In this document: positions 28,101 through 36,637 of the stretch, piece by piece
How the letters are laid out: every line of letters starts with the position of its first letter
Position numbering within the stretch: the first letter of the stretch is position 1
The notes under the pieces: model-generated
Seen by the model: only the letters and a program-made list of their open reading frames with translations
Databases searched by the model: none
Told to the model about the DNA's origin: nothing
Position numbers and translations under genes: made by a program
Assembly: GCA_016874675.1 (NCBI GenBank)
Contig: VGTL01000010.1
Span: 1-54,669, forward strand
Origin: Methanobacteriota archaeon
GTDB taxonomy: Archaea; Thermoplasmatota; DTKX01; VGTL01
Direction of reading: 5' to 3'
Length of the DNA stretch: 54,669 nucleotides

Positions 28101-30448
28101 TGATGGACTTCTACATGGAGCCGCGCAAGGGGACGCTCTCCGGAACGGTGCGCGACGCCGTCACCGGGGCCCCGGTGGCCGGGGTCACGCTCTGGTACGC
28201 CGGCCGGGACCGCGTCACCACCGACGCCAACGGGACCTACTCGTTCCAGTTCTATCACGGCATGGACCGCCTGCTCGTGCGCGAGAGCGACGCCCACCAC
28301 GGCTGGGACACGCTCGGGAATATCAACGGCGTGGCCATCTACCGCGGCACGCGCGCAGCAGTGGACATCTTCGTCCTGCCCAAGCCGGCCCCCTCGACCG
28401 GCACCATCGCCGGGCGCGTGTTCGACCTGGCGACCGGGCTTTTGGTCAACGCCACGTTCATGATGGGCGGCAAGACTGCCGCGGCCGACGGGAACGGCAC
28501 CTTCTCGCTGACGCTTCCGGCCGGCCCGAACGCCCTGTCCATCTCGGCCGACGGCTACGAGACCCGGACGATGCAGGTGAGCGTCCCCGTCATCCGCACG
28601 ACGAAGATGGATTTCTGGCTCACCCTGCTCAACGGTACCGGCCGGTTCTCCGGCACGGTCGTGGACAAATCCGGCAACCGGACCATCCCGGGGGCGCAGG
28701 TTTCGCTCTACTGCGGGTGGCCGGAGCCGCTCTCGTTCAACCTGACGGCCGGCGCAGACGGCTCGTTCTCGTCGGACCTGCCGACGCGCTCCTACGCGAT
28801 AACCGTCACCGCCAACGGCTTCAGGACCTTCGACGGCGGCGTGACGGTCCTCAAGGACCGGACCGCCACGCGCAAGCTCCTTTTGGACCGCGACGGCAAC
28901 TTCACCCCCTGGCCGGCCGAGCTCGAGCTCGTGTCGCTGCCTGAGCACGGCCGCTTCTTCATCGGCGACCTCGCCGCGCTCGAGGTGCGCCTGAGGAACA
29001 TCGGCGACCTCGTCGGAGAGGCGGAGGTCGATTTGAGCGTTCCGGGCATCCACGACGGGCTGGGCACGGCCTGGATACTGCCCAACTCCGAGGACGTCGT
29101 GCTCTTCGAGTTCCCGGTGCCCGACGACTTGGAGGAGAAGCGGTACAAGGTCCGTTACACGGTGCTGGGCGCGACATACGAACGCAACATCACCCTCGTG
29201 GGGATGAAGCTCGATGTCTCCGCCTCGCTGGACAAGCGGATGTACCTCGCCGGGGACACGGCCACGCTGACGATGGCCGTGAGGAACCTCAAGAACTTCG
29301 ACGGGCAGTTCTTCTCGCGCGTCCGGTTCGGGGACTCGGACACCTCCACGCCCTTCAACCTCTCCGCCGGCGGGAACGCCACGTTGACCTTCCAGGTGCC
29401 GGTCAGAAACGCCACCCTGGAGCGGATGTTCTACTCGGTCTACTTCGCCTCGGGCCGTTCGCTCTACATCAACTCGATGCAGGTGCTGGTCAAGCCGGCG
29501 GGCGACGTCGCGCTCTACACCGACAGGCCGCTGTACCGGATGGGCGAGACGGCCGTCGTCTCGCTGGAATCGGCCTCGACGGGCCCGGTGAACGTGTCGA
29601 CCGACTGGTTCAGCACCACGGTCGACCCGGCGACGACGAAGAGCCTGGCCATCCCGGTCCCGAAGCTTCGGTCCGGGACCTACTTCATCACCTACGTCCA
29701 CGGGAGCTTCCGCGGCACCTGCCCCATCGACGTGGACGGCTACTCGGCGCGCGTCACCCGCGCCGATTTCAAACAGGCGTCGCTGGATGTGGGCGGGGAG
29801 GCCGAGATAACCCTGGATGCCCGATCCAACCTGGACCTCCAGGGCACCCTGAGCACGACGGTCATCGACCCGCAGGGGAACGAGGTCGGGCACTCCGGGA
29901 CGCCCTGGGCCCTTCACACCGGGGAGAACCGGGGCACGTTCCCGGTGTCCTTCGAGCGCACCGAGCAGACGGGCATACACTCCATCGCCTACACGCTCTA
30001 TGTCGATCTCGACGGGAAGCGGACGCCCCTCTTCAGCGGCCGGAAGGCCTTCGACGCCGTGGACACCCAGGCCCCGAACGTGACCGACACCTTCCAGTCC
30101 AAGAACGGGACCAGTTCGGTGGTGATAACGGTCTACACCAGCGAGAGGACCACCCTCGTGGTCGATTACGGCGCCGACCAGTCCTACGGCAGGGCCGTGG
30201 TGTCCACCTTGCCGGGACGGATACACAGCGTCGTCCTCTCCAACCTCTCTGCGGGCAAGACCTACCACTACCGCGTCACGGCCACGGACCTGTCCGGCAA
30301 CGAGGTCGTCTATCGCGATATGACCGCCAAGACCAGCGTCCCGGTCGCGGTCCAGCCGGGCACGGACCCGCTCCTGGCGATGGCGCTGGTGGTGGTCGTC
30401 ATCGGGACGGTCATCGGCGCGATGGTGATACGGAGGCGACCGAGGTAG
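22130..30448 (+). CDS. Giant cell-surface protein with 16 carboxypeptidase-regulatory-like repeats (2772 aa)
   Basis: Signal peptide (ACVLAVGLLVLAGFGSL), then a unique region with a proline spacer (PPKPPKPPKPPKP, ~residue 230). Residues ~407-602 resemble a class-I glutamine-amidotransferase/DUF4350-like fold (SALIIPSGGLYG, GGGTLIVLAQQHG, GKGHVVATSAYEDWA). From ~914 to 2258 come 16 beta-sandwich repeats: eight of about 80 aa (GTVRDLVxxTPVAGASLSFDG...TTDxxGRY), six of about 86 aa (VYDVVSGLPVPGISVWYAGWD...DDHDEIDTHNQPAGVAIYRG) and two more divergent ones. The C-terminal ~500 aa hold CARDB/MG2-like and fibronectin-like domains, then TM helix LLAMALVVVVIGTVIGAMVI and RRRPR. Likely a membrane-anchored adhesin or scaffold; the ligand is unknown. 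ATG 22130 is chosen because the earlier in-frame start lies inside the TATA region. Confidence 0.85.
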   Translation: MKSALRRAACVLAVGLLVLAGFGSLFQDAADAKMQTYPLPPVPPGVPNGSEITAGANVIQHLNNGDAEGLANDAMSYLQDKGLDSINPKLGWLTFARDAGIYTGELAMNAQHDRVYNAYRNLRSQGYSPQEIADCLSRPGLSLPDRLWEARKQFPVDTAKEAVDMWKGNYGYMISGLEVRMKFDAYVDKNSEKAQNDMLHNFGEGIHEFGCQTVSFVQWVWNGWFPPKPPKPPKPPKPQIDPPHKPPSNPAGDHPDDNEDVSTIRVTRDKSLFSAYERLAQIRGDKDIVREMESIRNMNSTVTATMIPHWRPDVWYMASLLYDDFTLRYEDFVRDLPDSALDAMDAYTMTITQADLGVKIDKKIKDTTVRPFSMRAVKKAFEEEPSFVHAIMESYRAGIDDILKLPRVAVLQNGFWQAAGAMIAECGEPVMYVDANFAGDTIAGCSALIIPSGGLYGLDGSENLRSKLDRFVRGGGTLIVLAQQHGSDYSSVPGGLSGYGWTEDQSCQYNSVGITTYVPFLAGQDSPALSINVDGYFTGWPSDSAIVLSRTKNAQPALLLYPLGKGHVVATSAYEDWAYGNHAASTSGKRLLRDLVAWAVAPAEIPEFAQGTGAISLDVPLENPGGSAATKVVFTAVDPDRNIVSNSERSVSIAPNSTGSANWAVGAEQKSGIWWLDCALHNATGALLRQSFDAQRFAVSKYRATPGGFAYRFSGVGFDITTDSEHVLIGSEVNFTVHLYNHDNDTKNITVKFDWTHQILDQTTVTLPPNGKVDLNWTRRDASSGRMWAWIYDQDGRQLGVASKGVRGMRPTMKVEVSADAGSLGPGGTVRATVRVGSNQDLVTRTTVSLLDEMNGLLASGTLELAHLANSASTGTVNLTIPETAMSGYLLVTATAEAYGNRGAGSTRVLYVGANGTLSGRVYDLVSNNSIHNAEVRLEGSWRTFTIRSDGSGNYIADVPGACYRVVASADGYNRARVTVPVRPHSNNTRDIATTPAGNRNLTLGDQGIQGRVLTLLDEQGIAGAGVVFNISTNQILVDTDAAGRYSMLLPAGVCRVVAQLGEVYSGETEAAVFSGRLTELDLHVEAAVQTGRVLDIVYGTPVEGATVVFDGKLAADTDAGGRYSMPLPIGYHSVAVIAPGHTSAIDGLLVSYRASGRDFFVHPTQNWTTGVVRDLVHDTPVAGASLSFDGAPAVTTDDGGRYRALLPTGYHIVGVSCPGYGDISTGFHLAERSSDFDFWLEPLTRTVTGTVRDQMSDTPLSGASLSFDGQVNVTTDGSGAFTAFLGTGHHSVLVTLGDYRTVTTGIHVAPRSSPYDFFLMPLTTTVNGTVRDLIYEFPVAGASVSIDGTRNTTTDAAGRYTMSLPTGYHSVMVSERSYTTLMTGIHVAVRNSDYDFYLTPPAFNLSFANGTVRDLVYGTPLAGVSLVFDGSLPASTDASGRYSRGLGTGFHSVTLSLSGYDNLTTGFHLNGRASDYDFWLAPNRRTVTGTLRDLSDNSPVAAASVAVDGQPVTQTDASGGFSVTLSTGLHNIAFTKTGYRQLATTLQVTARTGAQAFLLWPASYVPPASGGNLTGHVYDLVSGLPVPGITVWFDGWDRTTTDQNGSYVIPYPAGLYRIFLRGTDDHDPIDTLGYSGVSVYPGKNSTVDFHMAPRKGNLTGIVYDVVSRRPLPGITVWYAGWDRATTDRNGSYSFTYYAGNNRLLVRGTEDHDQLDTLGQIAGVTIYRGRTSTMDVYMDPRKGVLSGTVRDLVSGEPIPGILVWYAGRDRTSTDADGTFSFTHYWGVDRLLLRGTDDHDEIDTHNQPAGVAIYRGRTSVMDFWLEPRKGNLTGTVYDVVSGLPVPGISVWYAGWDRVTTDQNGTYSFRYYHGVARLLLRGTDDHDEIDTHNQPAGVALYRGKTSVMDFHMMPRKGGLSGTVHDVVSGRPVSGISVWYAGWDRAITDANGTYSFRYYHGSDRLLLRVTDDHDSIDTHNQPAGVAIYRGKTSVMDFYMEPRKGTLSGTVRDAVTGAPVAGVTLWYAGRDRVTTDANGTYSFQFYHGMDRLLVRESDAHHGWDTLGNINGVAIYRGTRAAVDIFVLPKPAPSTGTIAGRVFDLATGLLVNATFMMGGKTAAADGNGTFSLTLPAGPNALSISADGYETRTMQVSVPVIRTTKMDFWLTLLNGTGRFSGTVVDKSGNRTIPGAQVSLYCGWPEPLSFNLTAGADGSFSSDLPTRSYAITVTANGFRTFDGGVTVLKDRTATRKLLLDRDGNFTPWPAELELVSLPEHGRFFIGDLAALEVRLRNIGDLVGEAEVDLSVPGIHDGLGTAWILPNSEDVVLFEFPVPDDLEEKRYKVRYTVLGATYERNITLVGMKLDVSASLDKRMYLAGDTATLTMAVRNLKNFDGQFFSRVRFGDSDTSTPFNLSAGGNATLTFQVPVRNATLERMFYSVYFASGRSLYINSMQVLVKPAGDVALYTDRPLYRMGETAVVSLESASTGPVNVSTDWFSTTVDPATTKSLAIPVPKLRSGTYFITYVHGSFRGTCPIDVDGYSARVTRADFKQASLDVGGEAEITLDARSNLDLQGTLSTTVIDPQGNEVGHSGTPWALHTGENRGTFPVSFERTEQTGIHSIAYTLYVDLDGKRTPLFSGRKAFDAVDTQAPNVTDTFQSKNGTSSVVITVYTSERTTLVVDYGADQSYGRAVVSTLPGRIHSVVLSNLSAGKTYHYRVTATDLSGNEVVYRDMTAKTSVPVAVQPGTDPLLAMALVVVVIGTVIGAMVIRRRPR
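26842..28385 (+). repeat. In-gene tandem repeats of about 258 bp (six copies)
   Basis: Six units with starts near 26842, 27099, 27356, 27614, 27872 and 28130. Copies 3-5 share stretches of identical DNA (around 27510, 27768 and 28028), including synonymous positions, which indicates recent amplification or gene conversion. Confidence 0.85.
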
Positions 30449-30469
30449 CCGTAGCGAAATCTGGCCACC

Positions 30470-33400
30470 TCAACGCGGCGGCATCGCGCCCGGCACCTGC
30501 CCGGCCGGGGCCTCTTGGGGCGCCGGCTGCTCGGGCGCCATCTGGCCGATGGGCCCCGGGGGCTTCCGGCGCACGAGAACGGCGAGCACGACGGCCGCCG
30601 CCAGCAACGCCACCATCGATGCTATGACCCACCAGTAGCTCTCCAGCAACGTCTTTTCCGTCTTGACCGGGGGCTTGGGGGGATTCACGACCTCCGGGAA
30701 CTTCACCGTGACCGTGATCTCGGCGCTCCCCTCGTTCCCCGCGGCGTCCCAGGCCCGGGCCGATATCGTGTGGTTCCCCTCCATCGACCGGGTGGTGGCC
30801 CAGTCGAACGCGATGGAACCGGAGCTCGAGTTCGCGACGCTCAGGCCGTCCATGAAGAGCTCCATACGGACCACGCCGACGTTGTCGGTGGCCCCGGCGC
30901 TTATGGACACGGTGCCGTTGAGAACCGAGCCGCCGGCCGGCCGGATGATGGCGACGACCGGCCTGTATGTGTCCGCCGGCGGGGCGGGCCCCGATATCCG
31001 GAAGGCGGCGTCGCTCCTGTCGGAGGCCTCCTGGGGCGGGTCGTAGCCGTCGACGACCGAAACCTCGATGAGGGCGGCGTCAGTGGTGGTGTTGGGCACG
31101 GTCCAGCTGTACGCTCCGTCGTCGGTCTCGTTCGACGAGAGATCGGTCCACGGCCCGGCGGTGCCGTTCGCCGAGAACCTCAGGGCCACGCGCTTTTCGC
31201 CGTTCCCGCCCGAAGAGGCCCAGGCTATGGTGTGGACAGTGCCTGCGAGCCAGTTCTCGCCCCCGTTGGGCGAGTTGAGCGTTATCCCCAGCGGGACGGG
31301 CGCCTCCTTTATGATGAAGGCCCGGGACGAGTCGTTGGCGCTCTGGGGCGGCTCGTACGAATCCGTCACGGTCACGCGCACAAAGCAGGTCGGGGAGGGC
31401 GTGTCCGGGACGGTCCACTCGAGCGAGCCGTTGTCGGGCGCCCCCTCGATCATCGGGTCCCACGGACCTTCCAGTGAAAGCGTCGAGGATTCCACCCTGA
31501 CGGTCCGGTTCCCGTTCCCGCCGGAGCTCTGCCAGGTGATGTTCTGGACGCTCCCGGCAAGCCAGGTCTCGCCGCCCGCCGGAGAAGTGAGATCCACTCC
31601 CAGCGGTATGGCCGCCTCCTTGATGGTGAACGGGGCGTCGTTTAGGTCCGAGGCGGTCTTCGGAATGGCGAAGCTGTCCGTTACCGTGACCGTTACGAAG
31701 CAGTTGGTCGAGGGGTTGTCCGGGACGGTCCAGTTGAAGCTCCCGTCGTTCGTGTCGTTGCCGGCGAGGGGCGTCCAGGGCCCGCCCGATCCTGCGGTGG
31801 AGTAGGCCAGCGAGACGTTCAGATCGCCGGTTCCGCCGCCGGCGATCCAGGCGATCTCGTGCTCCGTCCCGGCCACCCAGACCTCCCCGCCCGAGGGCGC
31901 AAGCAGGGTGACCGCCGGGACGGGGGCATTGGACGTATTGAAAGTGAATGTGTACGGCGCGGCCATCGTGTTCCCCGGCTCGGAGTCGTCCCGGGCCGAA
32001 CCGGCCACCGTCACGGTGTACATCGCCTCCAGCCCGAGGCCGGAGGCCGGGAACACGACCTCCTCGCCCAGCCAGGCCGGCGCCCCCAGCGAGGGAGCGC
32101 CCGGCCCGGCGATCGACACCGAATTTTGCGCCGCCGAGAGGTTCATCATCTCGCTGAAGCGGACCAGGACGGTCGTGCCGGTCGAGACGTTCTGGGCCCC
32201 GTCGAAGGGGCTACTGGAATTGACGTAGGGCCGCGTGGAGTCTATCTCCAGGTCACCGGGGCTCGAGCGGGCGGCGGTCTGGTTCATGGCGTCCTTGAGT
32301 GAAATGCGGACTCGCACCCGATTCGAATCGATTCCAGGGACAACCCAGTAATTGTAGGCTCCGGGGCCTGCGGCCGGCTGGACTATGTCGCTCGCGATAG
32401 CGCCGGTATAGTTGCCGCCCCCGTCGGTCGAATAGGTGAGGTTGATGGAATAGGGCGCCGTGCCGTTCGAGACGTTCCAAGCGATGGTGTGCGCGCTCCC
32501 GCCGCTCCAGCTGACATTGCCCAGCGGCTCGAGGAGCGAGAGAACGGGCTGGGGAGGCGCAAAGTGCAGGTTCCTGTAGGCGAGGATGCCCTTGCTTGAA
32601 TAGCTCGCGATGGCAATATCGGGGCTCCCGTCGCCGTTGAAGTCGGCGGCCTCCACCCCAACGTATGAATCGGTGGCGCAGAGCCCGGTCGAGTTCTCCG
32701 ACCAGGAACCCGTCCCGTCCCCGTAGAAGCAACGGATGGCGCTGCCGGAGACCCTGCCGAAGACCAGGTCCTGGTACCCGTCCGAGTCGAAGTCCGCCGA
32801 GCACACGTCCAGGTAGTGGCCGTTGGTCGGGAGGCCCGTGGAGCAGGACGCCCAGGAGGAGGCGCTGTTGATGTTTCGGTAGGCGCGCACGCCCCGGTTG
32901 TCCCCGTACGAGCTGATGATGATGTCCACCGAGCCGTCGTTGTCGAAATCGGTGGCGTTGACGCCCGAGTAGCGCTCGGTGGGAAGCCCCGTGGATGCGT
33001 TGGTCCAGGACATGGCCCCGCCGGACCCGCCGTTCCCGAGGTAGCAGCGGACGCCGCCCCTTCCGCCGGCGGCAAGGTCCAGGTTCCCGTCGTTGTTGAA
33101 GTCTGCGAAGACGACGCCGCTGTCGCGCTCGTCGTTCGAGGGCAGTCCGCTGGAGTTGCTGACGAACTTGCCGGTCCCGTCGCCCGTGTAGACCCGGATG
33201 CCGAGGCTGCCCGAGTAGCCGTTGGTCGTGGCGAAGTCGAGGTTCCCGTCCCCGTTCACGTCGGCGATGTCGAAGCCGCGCCAGGTCCCCGTCGTCGGCA
33301 CGCCCGACCCGGAGGTAATCTCGGTGAAGCGTCCGGTGCCGTTGCCCCTGAACAGGTGGATGCCGTTGGTGTTGTCCGGGGAGCCGGCGACGACGTCGAG

Positions 33401-33763
33401 GTACCCGTCGTTGTCGAAGTCCCCGGCGCGAAGATCGCTGCCCGCGGCGCCGGTGGGCTGGGGACTCACGGCCGTCCAGCAGCCCGAGCCGTCGTTGAGG
33501 TAGACCCGGAGGCCGCCGCTGGTGGCGGTGGAGAGAAGGTCCAAATCGCCGTCGTTGTCGACGTCGGCGAACGTTATGCCGTAGTAGTTGGCCGTGGCGG
33601 GCAGGCCGGTCCGCGAGAGCGTCCAGGAGGCCCGGTCGCGCGCCATGGCGCCGCCCTCCTCCGCAGGGACCGCGAGCGCCGGAAGCACCAGCAGGAGGCA
33701 GGTCGCTATGACGATGTTCCTCAACCCGGCTCTGGCATGGGTATGTATATATCCGCGCGGCAT
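30470..33763 (-). CDS. Secreted FG-GAP/VCBS propeller protein with Ig-like repeats and C-terminal TM anchor (1097 aa)
   Basis: Signal peptide (IVIATCLLLVLPALAVPA). Residues ~40-400 contain seven calcium-loop repeats of integrin-alpha type (FADVDNDGDLDLL, GDFDNDGYLDVV, ADVNGDGNLDFA, ADFNNDGNLDLA, TDFDNDGSVDII, ADFDSDGYQDLV, ADFNGDGSPDIA), i.e. a seven-bladed propeller. Then come Ig-like domains, a Big_5-type segment (SSPFDGAQNVSTGTTVLVRF), and three near-copies of SPxGGExWLAGTVHxIxW. A last Ig domain and TM helix VIASMVALLAAAVVLAVLV precede a Pro-rich tail. Role inferred: surface adhesion or sugar binding. ATG 33763 lies about 26 nt after a TATA box, so it is probably leaderless. Confidence 0.85.
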   Translation of the reverse strand: MPRGYIHTHARAGLRNIVIATCLLLVLPALAVPAEEGGAMARDRASWTLSRTGLPATANYYGITFADVDNDGDLDLLSTATSGGLRVYLNDGSGCWTAVSPQPTGAAGSDLRAGDFDNDGYLDVVAGSPDNTNGIHLFRGNGTGRFTEITSGSGVPTTGTWRGFDIADVNGDGNLDFATTNGYSGSLGIRVYTGDGTGKFVSNSSGLPSNDERDSGVVFADFNNDGNLDLAAGGRGGVRCYLGNGGSGGAMSWTNASTGLPTERYSGVNATDFDNDGSVDIIISSYGDNRGVRAYRNINSASSWASCSTGLPTNGHYLDVCSADFDSDGYQDLVFGRVSGSAIRCFYGDGTGSWSENSTGLCATDSYVGVEAADFNGDGSPDIAIASYSSKGILAYRNLHFAPPQPVLSLLEPLGNVSWSGGSAHTIAWNVSNGTAPYSINLTYSTDGGGNYTGAIASDIVQPAAGPGAYNYWVVPGIDSNRVRVRISLKDAMNQTAARSSPGDLEIDSTRPYVNSSSPFDGAQNVSTGTTVLVRFSEMMNLSAAQNSVSIAGPGAPSLGAPAWLGEEVVFPASGLGLEAMYTVTVAGSARDDSEPGNTMAAPYTFTFNTSNAPVPAVTLLAPSGGEVWVAGTEHEIAWIAGGGTGDLNVSLAYSTAGSGGPWTPLAGNDTNDGSFNWTVPDNPSTNCFVTVTVTDSFAIPKTASDLNDAPFTIKEAAIPLGVDLTSPAGGETWLAGSVQNITWQSSGGNGNRTVRVESSTLSLEGPWDPMIEGAPDNGSLEWTVPDTPSPTCFVRVTVTDSYEPPQSANDSSRAFIIKEAPVPLGITLNSPNGGENWLAGTVHTIAWASSGGNGEKRVALRFSANGTAGPWTDLSSNETDDGAYSWTVPNTTTDAALIEVSVVDGYDPPQEASDRSDAAFRISGPAPPADTYRPVVAIIRPAGGSVLNGTVSISAGATDNVGVVRMELFMDGLSVANSSSGSIAFDWATTRSMEGNHTISARAWDAAGNEGSAEITVTVKFPEVVNPPKPPVKTEKTLLESYWWVIASMVALLAAAVVLAVLVRRKPPGPIGQMAPEQPAPQEAPAGQVPGAMPPR

Positions 33764-33784
33764 ACGTCGGATGATATTATAGAA

Positions 33785-33792
33785 ATATAAAA
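33785..33792 (-). promoter_or_regulatory. TATA box of the FG-GAP protein gene
   Basis: TTTTATAT on the minus strand centred ~26 nt upstream of ATG 33763. Confidence 0.6.
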
Positions 33793-33849
33793 AAGATGTC
33801 TCTCGGAAATTGAGAGAAAAAGGCGCAGGACGACCTGCGCCGGCGTCCC

Positions 33850-36582
33850 TCATTTGAGCAGGCTCACGTGCCCGACCCACTCCTTCTTTCCCTCGCCCGA
33901 GCCCTTGGCCTTGTCCTTTTCCTTGGCCGCCGCGTCCGGCCCGGTCTCGCCGCCGCCGGAGCCGCTGTCGTCCAGGGCGCTCGACGACTTGTTCGACCGG
34001 CTGGAGTTGTGGTCCGCGACCCTGTTTTGGAACGGCGTGTGCCGGCCGCCCTCCTCCTTGGCCATCCGGACGCCCTCCTCGTTCACGGTGATGTCGGAGT
34101 CCTTCATGTCCTCGAAGGCCTTGCCCTTCCGGGCGAGGTCGGGCGCGCCGTCCCCGTCGAGGTCGGCCGGGGCCGGCTCGTAGGAGCGCCTTCCGGTGGC
34201 AAGGCCGGAGCCGGGGTCCCTTGCCGTAGCGGTCGATGCCCGGGTGGGGGACTCGCGCAACTCCGGGGGCTGGTCGGCGACAGCCGCGCCGGTGGATGCC
34301 TTGGTCGGGCTCTCGCGGAGCCTGTTGCTGGCGCCGGTGGATTGCAGCTGGCTCTGTGCCTGGTAATAGTCGTAGCCCTTCTTTGTGCCCAAGGCCTCTC
34401 CCTCGTCGGCCTTCGTGGAGCCCTTGACGGTCCCGTCCCAGCCCTTGCGCGCGTCGCCCTCCGAGAGGCCGTCGTCGTCGCTGTCGTCGTCCACCGGCCC
34501 GCCGCCGGCGGTCCTCGCATGGGAGCCGGTCTTCTTGGGCTTCTTCTCGCCGGGCAGTCCCTTCTCGTTGATGGCCATGCCCTGCACATCCGGGGCACCG
34601 TCGCCATCGTCGTCGTCGTCTAAGGCCCCGTGCTGGCGCTTGCCTGTGGGCAGGCCCGATGCCGCATCCCGCGGTGCAACGACGCCTGTGGAGGCCAAGG
34701 TCGGGCTCTCGCGGACGGCGGAGCCCACCGCCGAGGAGATGACCGCCCCGCCGGGGAGGGCGCCGCCGACCAGCGCCTGCCCCTCAGGGGGAGGACTGCC
34801 GGGATGCACGCCTCCGTGCCACGTGCGCGCCCCCCGGTCCTCGTGCATCGGGCTCTGGCCGCCGTGGCCCTTGTCCTCGTACATCGGGTTGGTCTGGGCG
34901 CCGCTCAGCGCGCCCCTGGACTTGTAGTAGTCGTAGCCCCTCTTCGAGGCCCAGGCGTAGGCCAGCACCGAGACGACGGACACCACTCCGCCGACGGCCA
35001 CGCCCGTGGCGCCCGCCACGGCCGGGTTATCCAGCCCGGCGGCCGCCGCCGCCGACCCGTTCCCGGTCTGGCGCACCGTGACGGTGACGTTGTGGTCGCA
35101 GGTGCCGTTGGCGCCGCCGAAGTTATAGTAGTAGTACGTGTTGTTGCCGCTGACGACGGTCCCGCTCTTCTCGAGGACGTGGGGTATCACGTATGTCTTC
35201 TTGAGGTCGCTCTGGTTGCCCCCGGAGTCCTCGAGGAACGCCCTGACGATGTATTCCCCCGGCGTCGTCGGCTGGGTCCAGATGAAGTCCATCCGCACCA
35301 TCGTGCCGAAGCTCGTGCTGGGAGTCGTCCTCGTGCCCAGGTTGTAGAACGCCGGGCCCTCGGCCGTGACCGTCACCTTCGCCGGCGGGGCGTCGGCGCC
35401 GCCCGTGTTGGCCACCTCGACCGTGACGGTCGAGTTCTGGCCCGGGAGGGGCGGATAGGGGCCGATGGTGATGCCTCTGATCTCGAGCCTGAAATTGGCG
35501 GGGGACCATTGCTTCTGCCTGGCCATCTGCGTCACCGCGATCTTGGAGACTGTGTACTCCTTCGGGTTGAACATCGAGGCCATGACGGTCAGGTTGTACT
35601 GCCCCGGCTCGATGTTGGCCGGCCAGGTGAAGTTGACCGCCATCACGCCCGACACAAAGACCTCCTTGAGAGTTATGTTATGGAGCTTGTAGGAGGACGG
35701 CCCGTCCGCATATGCCAGGACGGTCACCAAAACGCCCGTCCAGTTCCCGGTGAACAGGAGCTCGGCCGTGACGGTGCTCTCCTGCCCCTGCATCGGCGGG
35801 AACGGGTCAAGCGAGATTCCAAGGATTTGGACAACATTGGGGTGCGGCCGCAGGTCGACGACCAGGCTGACGTCATGGGACATCATGACGCCGGTCTCGT
35901 CGATGGTCATCACAGTGACCGTGTAGACCCCGGACGCGGGCATCGGCGACCACATGAAGTCGGGATGGCTGGCGCCGCCCGCGGCTATCGCGGGGATCAC
36001 GGTCGAGCCGAGGAAATGGCGGGTCGCGTCCGGATACGGCCCGGTCGCCTGCACCGCCACTACCGTGTTGTTGGCCTGCGCGTGGCCGTCGTTGTGTACA
36101 TCGACCGTGAGGGTGGCGCTGTCCGGGGCGACGGCGGACTGGACGACCGTGACGGACCGGATGTGTATATGGGCCGCGCAGGGCAGGACCGTGTAGATGC
36201 CGCTCTTCTGGGCTATCTGGCCGGCGCCTATCACCGTTATTGCAACGTCATAGGTGCCCTCCGGCGGGTAGGTCCAGGTGAACGACTGGAAGCTCGTGGC
36301 CCTGTCGGCGAGCATCGTGATGTTCGACTGCCAGCTCATTCCGCCGGCCGAGCCCTTGGCGTCCACATGGACGTCGACCAGGTCGGCCATCGTGCCCAGG
36401 TTGTTTGTGACGTTGAAGCTTATCGTGGTGTTCTCGCAGGCGTAGCCCGGGTTGGGCGAGATCCTCAGGCCGGTTATGTCCAGGGTCGGGGCTCCGGCCA
36501 CGGGGCCGGCGAACCCGACGAACGACAGCGAGACTGCAGCCAGCACGAGCAACGCCAAATTCCTGTTCTTCGACGATATCAC
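33850..36582 (-). CDS. Membrane protein with CARDB-like ectodomains and long charged RESPT-repeat tail (910 aa)
   Basis: Signal sequence (LALLVLAAVSLSFVGFAG), about four CARDB-like beta-sandwich domains to ~residue 510 (openings such as ITGLRISPNP, IRSVTVVQSAV, ILGISLDPFPP, IRGITIGPYPP), then one TM helix (VAVGGVVSVVSVLAYAWA). The C-terminal ~350 residues are disordered and charged: KRGYDYY/KKGYDYY twice, RESPTLAST, RESPTKAST and RESPTRAST, and acidic calcium-loop-like DDDDDGDGAPD and DLDGDGAPD. The usual topology would place this tail in the cytoplasm. GTG 36582 follows GGGAGG at a suitable distance. The upstream frame overlaps the divergent promoter and proline dehydrogenase, so it is not coding. 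Confidence 0.78.
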   Translation of the reverse strand: MISSKNRNLALLVLAAVSLSFVGFAGPVAGAPTLDITGLRISPNPGYACENTTISFNVTNNLGTMADLVDVHVDAKGSAGGMSWQSNITMLADRATSFQSFTWTYPPEGTYDVAITVIGAGQIAQKSGIYTVLPCAAHIHIRSVTVVQSAVAPDSATLTVDVHNDGHAQANNTVVAVQATGPYPDATRHFLGSTVIPAIAAGGASHPDFMWSPMPASGVYTVTVMTIDETGVMMSHDVSLVVDLRPHPNVVQILGISLDPFPPMQGQESTVTAELLFTGNWTGVLVTVLAYADGPSSYKLHNITLKEVFVSGVMAVNFTWPANIEPGQYNLTVMASMFNPKEYTVSKIAVTQMARQKQWSPANFRLEIRGITIGPYPPLPGQNSTVTVEVANTGGADAPPAKVTVTAEGPAFYNLGTRTTPSTSFGTMVRMDFIWTQPTTPGEYIVRAFLEDSGGNQSDLKKTYVIPHVLEKSGTVVSGNNTYYYYNFGGANGTCDHNVTVTVRQTGNGSAAAAAGLDNPAVAGATGVAVGGVVSVVSVLAYAWASKRGYDYYKSRGALSGAQTNPMYEDKGHGGQSPMHEDRGARTWHGGVHPGSPPPEGQALVGGALPGGAVISSAVGSAVRESPTLASTGVVAPRDAASGLPTGKRQHGALDDDDDGDGAPDVQGMAINEKGLPGEKKPKKTGSHARTAGGGPVDDDSDDDGLSEGDARKGWDGTVKGSTKADEGEALGTKKGYDYYQAQSQLQSTGASNRLRESPTKASTGAAVADQPPELRESPTRASTATARDPGSGLATGRRSYEPAPADLDGDGAPDLARKGKAFEDMKDSDITVNEEGVRMAKEEGGRHTPFQNRVADHNSSRSNKSSSALDDSGSGGGETGPDAAAKEKDKAKGSGEGKKEWVGHVSLLK

Positions 36583-36637
36583 GATATCAGGCCTCCCATG
36601 AGTTCTGTGGTCGAAAATCGGGCAAGTGATATTAACC

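Noticed and set aside
27272-30268. 998-aa open frame on the minus strand opposite the second half of the same gene
   Set aside because: Same reason: low-complexity composition imposed by codon bias of the opposite strand, no start signals or motifs.
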